Source of the DNA: Stenocarpella maydis
Lineage: Eukaryota; Ascomycota; Sordariomycetes; Diaporthales; Diaporthaceae
Assembly: GCA_002270565.1 (NCBI GenBank)
Contig: NQMI01000046.1
Span: 64,503-128,502 of the forward strand
Direction of reading: 5' to 3'
DNA length: 64,000 nt
Positions 1 through 11,118 of this stretch are shown one piece after another. The first letter of the stretch is position 1, and each line of letters starts with the position of its first letter. A program made the position numbers and the translations under genes. The notes below the pieces were generated by a model. It ran no database searches. It worked only from the letters and a program-made list of their open reading frames with translations, and was not told where the DNA came from.

Positions 1-1344
1 AGACTTAAGATAGCACTAAGGGATAATGGAGTACCTTATTAAATGGAAAGGCTATAATTCTAGTGAAAATACATAAGAACTAGCTAAAATCTTAACCTAT
101 TATTATAATAAACTTAAGAAATACTATGTGCAGATTATCATAAAACAGCCCTAGGAGCTAGGAATGTAGCCTAGGAGCCCTATATATAATGAACCATAAT
201 GAACTAATGTTATAATGAAATCACACAATAAACCCTAGTCCTTACAGCTGAAATAAAGAGAATAGCTAATGAGGGACTAGTTATAATAAAAAAAACAATT
301 AAAGCTAGTAACTAGTTAACTCCTTAGGAAGATACACTAATACTAGTTACCCTGTTTAACTAATACCCTAGATACTAGTTATGCTTAAAACCTACCTGAA
401 TAAATACTAGTATCTGCACTTTATAATCCAATGGGTACTAGTTATAAGAAAATAAAATCAGGATGATATAGTATGACTAGTAGGCTAAGAAGCAGCTAGA
501 AACTATAACTAGTTAGATAATATTAATATAAATTCTTATTCCTAATAATAAGAGTTAGGCACTAGATAAGCTACCTATAAGTACACCCTCTTTATTACTA
601 GTATTTATAAATTCAGACTAATTAGTATTATTATTTATTAGGGAACTCTAATTAAAAACTCTTACTTTACCCTTAGAATATAACTATGCCTCCTATACTA
701 CTATCTTACTCGCCTCCTTAGTGGAGCTTTAGTAAGTAACTTTAGTAGATTGCTTAGTAATCTGCCTTTGCTCTACTTTAGCCTCCTTTTTCTTTACCTA
801 CTCCAACTCCTTTATATTGTTAATGCCTTGAAGAACTATATGTATTATCTTCTTATATTATAACTGCTTCTGCTTATAAAGGTATAGAATCCTTGCGTTT
901 AGCTATTAAGCCTCCTCCTTTATAGCCTCTAGCTCCTCCTCTAACTAATAATGTATTAGAGTAATCTTATTTAGCTAGTTAGAAGTAAGACCTTAGATGT
1001 TGCAATTGGATAAATTAAGGTAAATATAGGTCTAATAGTAAGCGGACTTTAAATTTGTAACCTTATAGTTCTTAGTTAGGTTATGCTCTTTATAGTAGGA
1101 ATAAGGTATAGGAATAATGCTGCCCTTTGAGGTAATAGTGAAAAGAAGAGTGGCCTTATGTTTGGTAATAGAGAAGGACTTTGTGGGATAAGACTTGGTG
1201 ACTCTATCTGATATAATGGATTAGAAAGGTATAAATGAAAATATAAATGAATGAAAATAACTTATGGAATACTTTTGAGGATAAAAGAAGTAAGAAGGGA
1301 GATAGTATTATAAATTACTAAGTATTAATGGCTGACTACTATAG
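1..1344 (+). mobile_element. 3' end of an upstream Ty3/Gypsy retrotransposon copy (RIP-degraded)
   Basis: The first 80 bases translate, ignoring stops, to a chromodomain-like tail (EYLIKWKGYN). The same motif recurs at about 7380-7450 inside the second element. From about 550 on, the sequence aligns by eye with 7600-8410, including a shared stretch around 580-640 and 7630-7690. This segment is therefore the integrase tail and 3' untranslated part of a separate Gypsy copy whose 5' part lies outside the window. It is very AT-rich and full of stop codons, so it cannot code now. An antisense reading frame matching the better preserved one at 7600-8126 can be followed here on the minus strand at about 900-1080. 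Confidence 0.75.
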
Positions 1345-1845
1345 AAGATAACCCTGTAGGTTGGGAAATAGCTCCTGAAAAGAGCGTCCTACCTAATCTA
1401 ATTAGTAATGCTACCTTATTAGGGTTAGGGTTAAGGACTTACTAGGATTGATGGGATCTATGTTGATTCCATTGTGTAGTACCTAGTTGATAGCATTACT
1501 ATTGATTCCATTGAGTTACTGAAGAGTTGAAATATATATATGGATATGGTTATTACTATAGTAGATAGTTTTTATAGAATAGATTCTTTAGTTGTTAATC
1601 TAAGTATTTAATCTTAGTATTAGATAGTCTTATAGCTAGTGATTATTGTTAGTTAATAATATTGCTTAATAACCGCTTAATAATGTATTCTGAATATAAA
1701 CCCTTGATCTTTTAAGGCTTATTGTACTTGGAAACCCTCTGATTATTATATTTTAATAATTCTTATTTATATATTGCTATACAGACCTTAAGTAATATTA
1801 TATATGAAACCCTTTATAATATTTAACTCTAGAATAACTACCCCT
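1345..1845 (+). repeat. Degenerate Gypsy LTR shared between two tandem copies
   Basis: The stretch from about 1410 to 1770 matches the 3' LTR at 8460-8830 almost base for base in places, for example around 1585-1640 and 8655-8710. Its ends are eroded: the expected TGTTAT start and ATAACA end are not intact, so the boundaries are approximate. It lies between the chromodomain/antisense region of the upstream copy and the gag relic of the downstream copy, so one LTR serves as the right end of the first element and the left end of the second. It contains a telomere-like TTAGGGTTAGGG at 1419-1430. Confidence 0.6.
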
Positions 1846-1865
1846 ACTTATAACCTTCTCCATAA

Positions 1866-2810
1866 GTTAAATGAGCTCACTAATAATGAAACTATAGACC
1901 CCTATATCCAGGAACTAGCCAATAAGGTTAGATAGCTATACCTCCTTATAGAAGGATAAGCTTAACATAATATAGAAGTTAAATAGCTTCAACAGGAAAT
2001 TACTACCCTTTAAGTAAGAGCTAATATCATTAACACCCCAATCTAAATGCAAGAATACATTAAGCTTAATACCCTAGCCTCCTATAACGGAACTATTAAA
2101 TAGCTTCAGGCACACCTAATGCAGGTTAGGGCCTACCAGCATTTTTATAGGTTAGATATATAGCCCAACGGGAAAAGAGTTATACATGCATCCTCTTTCC
2201 TTAAAGGATAAGCCTTAGCTTGGTTTAAACCTTACTTAATTGATTTTATTAATATGGAATCATTTAAAGCCTGCAAGCTTAAAATGCAGCAGATTTTTAG
2301 TAGCTATAAAGGCTATAAAGATGCCCTTAGGTCCTTATTTCAGAACCCAAATGAGGAATAATAAGCAGAAAGAGACCTAGCGAATTATAAATAGTGCGGC
2401 TTAGTAATTAACTATATTATGGAATTCTAACAAATCTATACCAAAATCAACTATACTAATAATACAAAGAAATTTATCTTTTACTATAGATTAAAGGATA
2501 AAGTAAAGGATAAACTTAGTAAAATCGTAGACCAACCTAATAATTTTCTATACTATATGGAAATAGCCATTTAGATTAATAACAGACTTTATAAGTAATA
2601 CTTAGAAAAGAAAGGATAAACTTCTAAATAACCCCCATTCCATAAGCATAAACTAAATATAGGAAAGAAGTATTAGAAACTAAGCACCCAGTGGGGATAG
2701 CATGCAGGCCCTACAGAGCTAGATGCTACTTAATATAAGAATAAGAAAAGCATTAAGTACTATAATTATAATAAGATAGGATACTTTGCTTTAAAATGCA
2801 GGGCTCTAAA
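1866..2810 (+). pseudogene. gag relic with CCHC zinc knuckle
   Basis: The frame starting near 1866 gives a helical gag-like protein, including the motif ALAWFKPYL around 2215, which is typical of fungal Gypsy capsid proteins. At about 2755-2800 a former CCHC knuckle can be seen as YYNYNKIGYFALKC: two cysteines and the histidine have become tyrosine (TGY to TAY and CAY to TAY, as RIP predicts), while the last cysteine remains. Many in-frame TAG/TAA codons replace glutamines. It is non-functional. Confidence 0.75.
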
Positions 2811-2829
2811 GAAAAATAGGGAGTAGAAG

Positions 2830-4400
2830 TTAGTACCCAAAGGAACCTGATATAATAATGAAGCTACCCATTAGGCTAATATAGCTGCTTGCAGCATATA
2901 AGGACCACTTAGGTCCAAACTATAATAGGAACTTATAAATAAGTACTACATCTATGGAATAAATATATATAATTAATATTAGGTATATTTAAATTAGGAC
3001 CTAAATAAGGGATATAACTTCTATAATCCCAATAAGGAAGACCTTTATAATAGTCTATACTTCTTATAATATACTAAGTCTTAGTGCAAGAAACATTAAA
3101 AGGACAAGGCATAGTGGCAGCCTATCCTACTAATAAAGAATCCCCAGAAGCCCAAAATAATATATGCATTACTTAGTTAGATAGCTTACTTTAACGACAG
3201 CTATGCTACTTATTATAGTGATAAGGAAGCTACCGGATGGTTTCCCAAGAATGCTTTAGGAAAGTAAGGAAGAACCCTAGCGGTAGGAAATAGGGAGGAG
3301 CTCCTATAGATTAACCCTAGGATAGAAGGAAAATCTATCCCTTAGGCTATATTTGCGCTACAAACTTAGTGGAAGGAACCGCAAGACTACCTAGGATAAG
3401 CGCCCCTTCTAGCCCTAAGAACTAATATTATAGCGATTATAATTGCAGGAAGACCTTTTAAAGAAACTATAGGATAGCCTACCTAGGAATATAGGAGACC
3501 AGGAGATATAGGACGCATATATCCAATATATAACAAGTATAAGAATATCTCTTAAGTATTATATATCTATAATAAATATAAGGAATATATAAGAGAGAAA
3601 ACTAAGTATAACTAGTTTCCCTAATAATACCTTAATAAGAATATTAAGCATATATATAAGCGCAATAACTTTAAGAACTAGCACTTATTTAGAAATATAA
3701 TAAGATAGGATACACCCTTATAAGGCTGGACTCCTATACACCCTTAGAATGCCTACAAAACCCTAATAGATGGGTAGATTATAATAAGCTAATCTGCAAG
3801 GTATATATGCTCAATAAGGCTCAAGACTAGCATCTAATAAGATAGTAGGGGCTACTGCTTATAGCTCCAATAATAAAGAAACAAGATTACAGCATATAAC
3901 ACCTAATTAATAACCTATAAGAATTATAAGATATTATAAAGTAAAACCTTAAAAGCATTAAGAAGGTCCTAATAGCAGATAAGCAGTTAAAAAACTAAAA
4001 GGGCTATTTATAAAACCTTAAGCAGTAACCAACTATATTATAAGGTACTTATATACAATAACAAGCAACTATAGCCACCTAATGGTTCAGATTAAGCTAG
4101 AAGTTTACACATACTTAGCACTCATTAATAGTAGAGCATAAGGAAATTTTATATCCCCAAAGGTAGTAAATAAATACTACCTACTATAGTATAAGAAAAG
4201 GGAACTCTATAGACTTAATATAGTAGATGGAACTAAAGTATCTTATAGTAATGGAATTATCAATATAGAGACTAATCCCCTCCTAATTCGGATTTATAAC
4301 CGTATGGAATTACTATTATTTAATATTACTAAGATAGTAAATTATTAATTAATCTTAGGAATACCTTAGTTAAGAAAGAATAATCCCTAAATTAATTAGA
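2830..4400 (+). pseudogene. Gag-pol spacer and aspartic protease relic
   Basis: After the zinc knuckle about 1.2 kb still reads as protein-like sequence (apart from glutamine stops) with no domain I recognise. The protease follows at about 4080-4390. Its active-site triad D-S-G can be seen as N-S-R in ALINSRA near 4115, consistent with two G to A changes. The later hydrophobic segment ending LILGIP at about 4350-4365 fits the second half of retroviral-type proteases. The spacer is longer than I expect for a Gypsy gag-protease junction. Confidence 0.6.
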
Positions 4401-4819
4401 TTACTAGCTAGATCTTTTAGGATAATGCTATATCCTAAAGGAAGGTTGTAATTAATAGCAAGGGAAGGAGTTATATTACTAAGGATAGCAAACAGGTGAT
4501 GCACTTAAATGGACCTATAGATACCTCTAGGAGCAAGCAGAAGGCCTGACTCTAGGAAGATAGAGAAGGATTGAGCTACTTGAGCGCCTTACGAAAGGAC
4601 TGAAGCCAATCAGGAGATTGCTACTCTAGCACAACTAGTTAACATATAACACAGGAAATATAGCAATATCTCCTTTACCTAGAGGAAGGGATGAAAGAAG
4701 ATAAGACTAATAGACTGGCATAAATACCAGAAGACTACTATAAATTTAAGAAAGTATTCCAGGAATAACTTAATATAGTATTATTATAATATATATAATA
4801 GGGTTATAAGATATTATTA

Positions 4820-6095
4820 AAACCCAGAATAATACCTTAATTTAAGCCTATTTATAAATTTAATAAAGAATAACTTAAAGTACTTAGAGAATACCTTAAT
4901 GAAAACCTTAAGAAAGGATTTATTAGATTATTATAATTACCAGCAGGATACCTAATTCTCTTTATACCAAAGAAGAATAGCAAGTTATAGCTTTATATTA
5001 ACTACTAATAATTAAATAATATTATAATTAAAACTTAATACTTTCTTCTGCTTATTAAGGAACTATAAGATTAACTTAGAAGAGCAAAATAATTTATAGC
5101 ACTTAATTTAAAGTATAAATATAATCTTATCTAAATAAAAAAAGGAGAAGAATGGAAGATAGCATTTAGGATATAGTATAGATATTATGAAATAATAGTT
5201 ATACCTTTTGGATTAACTAATATATTTGCATTATTTTAGAAAATAATTAATTAAATCCTAAATAAGTACCTTAATATCTTTATTGTTACCTACCTAAATA
5301 ATATCCTTATCTTCTTAGAAACCCTTAATGAATATAAGGAATATATTAGAAAGGTTCTTTAGAAACTTTAGGATACTAACCTCCTAATTAAATTGGAAAA
5401 ATGCAACTAGTATATATAGAAAGTTAACTACCTTAGATATATGATTGAATTAGGAAAGATTAAGATATAAGAAGGAAAGGTTAAAGTAATTAAAGAATAG
5501 CTAACTCTTATAAATATTAAGGATATCCAAATATTCCTCAAATATACTAACCTTTATTAGCAATTTATTGCATATATCGTAATATTGTGAAACTATTAAT
5601 AGACCTTACTAAGAAGGATTACACCTTTAGATAGATAGATACTAAATAATAAGCTTTTTAGATACTTAAAGATAAAGTTATAGAAGACCTTATACTTAAG
5701 GAAGCAGACCTAGAAAGAGAATTCAAAGTCTATATAGATGCCTCAGATAACGCTATAGGCAGAAACCTCACTTAGAAAGATAACTAAGGAAGGATATATA
5801 TTATTATAAACTTTAGCAAAAAGTTTAATGGACTAGAAACTTACTCTATTATACTAGATAAAGAATTCATGGTAATAGTATATGCATTCCAGGAATAGCA
5901 ATACTACCTTATAGGAGCTAAGAAGTAGATCAAACTCTATATGGATCATAAGAATCTTATGACCTTTATAATAACTAAGACTCTTAATAAGCAACAAGTT
6001 AGATATATAAAGTTCTTATTATAATTTGATATTAAGGTTATTTATGTAGATAGAGTTAAAAATATAAGCGCAGATGTGCTTAGTTGAAGACCTAA
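4820..6095 (+). pseudogene. Reverse transcriptase and RNase H relic
   Basis: Recognisable RT blocks appear in order: FIPKKNSKLQLYINY (about 4960-5005), IPFGLTNIFALF (about 5200-5240) and YLNNILIF at 5290-5313, where the catalytic Y-x-D-D has become Y-L-N-N. RNase H follows with VYIDASDNAIG near 5728-5760 and the conserved His-Asp region MDHKNL near 5940. Glutamine codons are stops throughout. The D to N change alone would abolish polymerase activity. Confidence 0.85.
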
Positions 6096-6329
6096 TTATT
6101 AGGATAAGGATTTATCTATAGAATGAATAGTATTTAAAACTCAAGAAGACAGAAGCCTTATTCTTAACTAAGAACTTGATGCTATAATTAGGGTTAACTT
6201 CTAAACTAGAAAAACCTCTACTAATCTGAAAGAATAAGATAAGTTGGTTATAGAAATATATAAAGCACTAGCATATAGTCATTAAGATATTATAGTAATA
6301 ATTAAAAGAATTTAGTAAAATCATTAGAT

Positions 6330-7480
6330 CCTTAACCTTAAGAAAAAAGTTTAAGATATTATTTGTAAATGCGACTTATATAATAAAAATAAGGTCTTTA
6401 GATATAAACCGTATGGATTATTGAAACCTTTACTAGTACCTATAGCTGTATGGTTATCTATTAGCCTGGACTTTATTGTTAAGCTACCTCTCTTATGAGA
6501 ACCCTTAACTGGAGCACTGTATGATAGCATTCTAGTAGTAGTTTATAGACTAAGCAAGTATGTATACTTTATATTATATAAGGAAGCCAGTATTATAGAA
6601 GAACTTATATATATGTTCTTACAAACTATTATAAGTAACTATAAGATGCTATATAAAATTATCTTAGATAGAGACAAGGTCTTTATATTAAACTTCTAAA
6701 AGTTACTAATGAAGCAACTTAAAGTAAAGCACAAGCTCTTAATAATAGTATATCTATAAACAGATAGACAAACGGAATGAATTAACTAGATTATAGAATA
6801 ATACCTTTGATATTATATTAACTAATTATAGGATAATTAGGTTAAACTGCTACCACTAGTACAGTTTGCCTATAATAGTGCAACTACTAATATAACCAAA
6901 TAGTTACCTTTTTTTGTACTCTATGGATACAAACCTTAGGTATATTATAAATTACTGCTAGATGATATTCTAGTGGAATTAGCGGAATAAAAAGTAATAT
7001 GAATTAGATAGATCTAAAAGGATATCCAAGTAGAACTCTCTTTTGTATAGGAATGAATGATGAAATATGCAAATTAGAAAAGAATTAAGGGACTAATTCT
7101 TAAGGAGAGAGATAAGGTCTATCTTCTCTACTGAAATATTAAAACCAAGCAACCTAATAATAAGCTCGATTATAAGAAAATCAGCCCCTTTAAAATTTTA
7201 TAAAAATGACTAAATATTAACTATAAACTTTTACTACTTAAAGGAATAAAATAATATAATAACTTTTATAATTTACTTCTTAAACTAGTACTAGAAAATA
7301 TAAGACTAGGAATATAGATTAAAACTATTAATAAATATAATAAGGAATATAAAGTAGAAAGAATTATAGACTCTAGATAATATTAAGGAATGATAGAATA
7401 CCTTATTAAATAGAAAGGATATAACTTAAGTGAAAATATATGGGAATTAGAATAAAACCTTGGAAATAGTAAGAAACTCC
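6330..7480 (+). pseudogene. Integrase and chromodomain relic
   Basis: The HHCC zinc-binding region survives in part as CKCDLYNK at about 6367. The integrase core is visible through SLDFIVKLPL (about 6460-6490), LDRDKVFILNF (about 6664-6697) and a distal QTDRQTE...NQIIEQYL region (about 6755-6810), which corresponds to the D-D-E core. At 7376-7460 a short EYLIKQKGYN segment matches a chromodomain, the module that chromoviruses use to target heterochromatin. It is dead through stops at glutamine positions. Confidence 0.8.
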
Positions 7481-7599
7481 TAGAAAGCTTCAAAATTAAG
7501 AACTTAAGTAGAAGCAAATGTTACTTAGTTAAACAGTTAAATTATTTAATAATTGAAAGATATACTATTAGTCTAGGGATACTGGAAGATGAAAATTAC

Positions 7600-8126
7600 G
7601 AACTAGATAAGCTACCTATAAGCGCACCCTCTTTATTACTAGTACTTATAAATTCAGACTAATTAGTATTGCTACCTACTAAGGAACTCTAATTAAAAAT
7701 ACTAACTTCGCCCTTAGAATGCAGCTAAGCTTCTTATTCCAACATATTACTAGCCCCTTTAGTGGAACTCTGCTAAATAGCTTTAGTAGATTGCTTAGTG
7801 ATTTATTTTCGTTTAACTTTAGCCTCTTCTTTTTTTATATAATTTAACTTATTAATAGTATTGATGCCTTAATGTATAACATGCGCTATCCTCTTAGCTT
7901 ATAAATGCTGCTGTTTTTGTAGTTAATGTATCTTTATAGTTGCCTTCTCTAGCTCCTCCTTAGCCTCATCTAGCATGGCCTCAGCCAGGTTATGCTGCTC
8001 AGCAATCTTCTGTATCTAGGCAGGCGTAAGCCCATGCATGTTGTAGTTCTTATGCTTTTAACGGACGCACTTGAAATAATATAAAGAATCTTTCTCAGAG
8101 GCAATATAGGGAGCTTTACTAGCCAT
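7600..8126 (-). pseudogene. Antisense reading frame between pol and the 3' LTR
   Basis: On the minus strand an ATG at 8126-8124 opens a frame of about 175 codons that runs to about 7600. It is interrupted only by TAA/TAG codons at apparent glutamine positions. The protein would start MASKAPYIASEK, has a mid-part rich in Ala, Glu and Lys that looks helical (AEAMLDEAKEELE), and a Ser/Asn-rich tail. The same frame can be followed in the upstream copy (about 550-1080), so it belongs to the element rather than to an insertion. I do not recognise a family. Non-canonical antisense ORFs are known in some LTR elements, but I cannot link this one to any of them. Confidence 0.5.
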
Positions 8127-8409
8127 ATAAAACGAATAAGTCAGCATAATAGTATTACAAGAAAAAATAGTAAGAGATAAGGATTCACTCTGCTTAGTCT
8201 TCTTGAAATAATGGGATAATTTGGAAACTCAAGAATCTTTAACTCTAAATAATATAATGAATTAGGAAGGCATAAATAAAGGCATAAGTAATGGAAATAA
8301 CTTATAAAGTACTTTTAAGGATAAAAGAAGTAAGGAGGGAGATAGTATTATGAGCTAATATAATGGCACCCTAAGGACCCATTTTAAGGACCTAGGCACT
8401 CAGGGCAAG

Positions 8410-8972
8410 TGTTATAATATGATCCCGTAGGACCCCAACTGCTAAGTTAGTACTGCTTGCTAAGACCTAAGGGTTAGGGTTAAGGACCCACCAACTAGGG
8501 TGGACTGATGGGACTGATGAGTGGTTTAGGTGACTGTAAGGCTGGATTGTATAAGTTGATGGATGGTCTATACGGTTTATTACTAAAGACGGATAAAGAG
8601 TCTGAATATATAAGAATATGGGTATTATTATAGTGGATAGCTTTTATAGAATAGACTCTTTAGTTATTAATCTAAGTATTTAATCCTAGTATTGGATAGC
8701 CTTATAGCTAGTGATTATTGTTAGTTAATGAATATTGCTTATTAACTGCCTAATAACGTATTCCGAATATAAACCCTTGATCTTTTCAGGTTTAACGGAC
8801 TTGGATACCCTCTGATCATTATAATAGCCTTATAGCTTCTGATTATACCTTCTTTGTAAACAGTATCTTTATGTACTGCAACTCAGTAACGTGCCGCCTC
8901 TACGCCGCTCTGCTAATATAAACCCTGTAGGTTACCTACTGAATCCTATAAAGGTTTGGTGTGATCATAACA
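8410..8972 (+). repeat. 3' LTR of the Gypsy element (563 bp)
   Basis: It begins TGTTATAATATGATC and ends GATCATAACA, so the termini are an inverted repeat that follows the TG...CA rule of LTRs. The middle (8460-8830) matches the degenerate LTR at 1410-1770. The end carries a less mutated, GC-richer stretch around 8890-8930. A telomere-like GGGTTAGGGTT lies at 8471-8481. Confidence 0.8.
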
Positions 8973-8989
8973 CGTAAACCTCCTTCTTA

Positions 8990-9969
8990 AAGTATATTAA
9001 TACCTAGGGGAGGGTACTAGTCCCATTAATTATTTTCAAAGAGAAAAGTGTATAGTAATAGTGGTTTCCTATAGCCTTTAAAGATCTTAAGGGCTAGTAA
9101 TTTATAGCCATAAAGAAGGTCTTTATCCTTTAAATAGCCCTAATTAACCTAAATAAGTGGCATTTATTAGTAGTAAACAGCTATTATACTCATACTACTA
9201 TAGATTTTATATAGGAATACTTCTTACATAAAATCTATATAGTCTTCTTGCTAGTATATATAACATTCATTTTACAGCCTCTAATTATAGCTATATTTGG
9301 CCTACTTAAGCGGGTATTCTAAAAACATCTATACCTTCTTAAAGCCTATAATATATTAATAATTATAGCTAAACGGAGATTTCTCTATTACTACTCTAAG
9401 GCTTAAGAAGAGGTATTTATAATAGCAAATATTCATTCTAGGTGAAGAAAAATAGGGTTGTGGCTAGTTAATTAAATAAGAGCACTATTAGGCAATTATA
9501 TTCTTAAAAACCGCTAGATAAAAACTAATTTTAAAGAATCTACTATTAGGAATAGCTTTATTAATGAAAATGGAGTATATAGGTCTAAATCTCAGCTCTT
9601 AAATATTATTTTTAAGATGTCTAGGTAATTATAAGATTTAAGGTTTATAATGGCTAATTATACCCGCTAGAAATACTTAAGCCCTATATAATGAGCACTC
9701 TTTAGAAACATTCTCAAGGAATATAATAAGAAAGAGTTCAATTTAGTAATATCTCTTAAAACAATAAGGAGCTATAGGGTAAAATTAAGGCCTATATGAA
9801 GATCTGGAGGAAGAAGGTCTAAATTAACCTAAATAAGACTTTTGCTGATATTAAGGCTATTCAGAGGGCTTAAATTGAGGCTGGAGCTATATTACCTGAT
9901 AGCAATGATTCTGGTGATTTCTTAATACCAACAGAAGAGGGCTCGGTAATAGTTGTGGCGGGAAATTGA
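8990..9969 (+). pseudogene. pogo/Tc1-type DDE transposase relic (C-terminal half)
   Basis: The plus-strand frame shows the conserved order of fungal DDE_1 (pogo-like) transposases: FIAIKK (about 9100), a degraded copy of the D-G-H-x-S/T-H motif as VVNSYYTHTT (about 9170-9200), and LQPLIIAIFGLLKRVF at about 9275-9325, which matches the LQPLDVxxFxPLKR signature. The frame continues through a basic C-terminal region to a stop at 9967-9969. Only the last 30 or so codons (from about 9860) are nearly free of RIP changes. The N-terminal DNA-binding part is missing, probably cut off by the neighbouring LTR. Confidence 0.7.
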
Positions 9970-11118
9970 TGTTGGGAATAGTGGCATGGTGGGTGGGTAG
10001 GGTGGCCGGAAGGGGGGCCCGGCCGGAAGCCGGGGCGACGATGTTAAGCCCCATTGGTTTGCTGAGATCAATTCGTGTCTGTTCATCGATATCACCCAAA
10101 TTTTGGAGTATGTCTGAATTTTTGAGGCGCAGTTCTTGCCTGAGTGGACGATGCTAATATGTAAGCGCAAAGTATCTCCGCAAGATATTTGTGGCTTCTG
10201 CGGGTTGACCCTCTTTGGGTCAATTTAATATCCGAGCATCCAGGCTGGGAGTTTTTAGCTTAATGCTTATCTACATCTGGTCAAAGTTTGGGCACCTTTG
10301 ACTCCCTGATCAATCTTAACCATCGTGATGGCCCTCCATACAAACAAATACAACATGAACGATGGTCACACTGAAGCGTCTGCTGGCCTGCCCACGTTTG
10401 GTTCCCGTGGTTGTTGTGAACAATACGCTCTGCATATTCAGGCAAAGGGTCAGCGGGGCTTTCTCTCCGCCCCTCAAATATGGCTGTTGGTGGCAAATAC
10501 TTAATTAATTCCATATGAATAGTAGAAATCTTCCCTTTGATGATATTTCTTAAACACTCGTGCAGAATGTGCGCTGGGGAGGAGCATGTTGCTTCTCTAT
10601 TCAAGGGGAGTCAATACCTTCATATGCGAATAGTCACATTCCGAGGTTACGACTGAAGGATATCTGACATAGCGGAAGTTTCACTAATTAAGTCTTCATA
10701 TCCACCTGACAGCCTGGACCTCAGCCATACAGGTCCTACAACTTGTGGGAGGCAATTCTTTGGGTAAGAAAAGTACATGTAAATACAGGGCAAGGCGCAT
10801 GGAACCCATTGGGACCATATTTATCTGAGCGCTCACGCGCTCACTAGTATTACTAATTTGTCATTCGCAAACAGCGCCTTCCCCAGCCACGCGGTATTGT
10901 GTGATAATGATTAATTTTTTTCCAGCGAAGTCGAATGTTTCAAAATCATTCTCGGTAAATGAATCGAGCAGTTATCCAGAATACACCGTGAGCGGATGTG
11001 TGACCGAGGTTCTCTCACAAGGGACATACATGGTAAATCAGTCCTCGAGCCCAGGAATCATTTGTTACAGAAGGATACAAGAGAGTTTTGACTTCGTGAC
11101 AATTGAGAATATCTTTCT
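9970..11118. other. Transition from RIP block to normal DNA; no firm gene
   Basis: Base composition changes abruptly near 9960 with a GC-rich patch at 10000-10040. A minus-strand frame at 10281-10604 (107 codons) has mixed codon use and several cysteines near its end, but I see no family, splice sites or promoter that would support it. The rest shows nothing recognisable. It is about 1.1 kb between the pogo relic and the next gene. Confidence 0.5.

Larger units (their letters stand above)
1345..8972 (+). mobile_element. Full-length but dead Ty3/Gypsy (chromovirus-type) LTR retrotransposon
   Basis: Ignoring stop codons, the plus strand reads through gag, a CCHC knuckle, aspartic protease, reverse transcriptase, RNase H, integrase and a chromodomain-like tail, in the Ty3/Gypsy order. 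The element ends in an LTR at 8410-8972. Stops are nearly all TAG or TAA at expected glutamine positions (CAG/CAA with C to T). Catalytic aspartates are changed to asparagine by G to A, so both strands were mutated. This is the RIP signature known from ascomycetes. No long ORF survives. Domain order and LTR support the call strongly; the exact 5' end is uncertain. Confidence 0.9.

Noticed and set aside
1..9969. CRISPR arrays or prokaryotic features
   Set aside because: No regularly spaced repeats; the genome is eukaryotic and the repeats are LTR or DDE-element remnants.
10281..10604. 107-codon minus-strand frame as a gene
   Set aside because: No recognisable domain, no splice partners and mixed composition at the edge of the RIP block; mentioned in the intergenic entry only.
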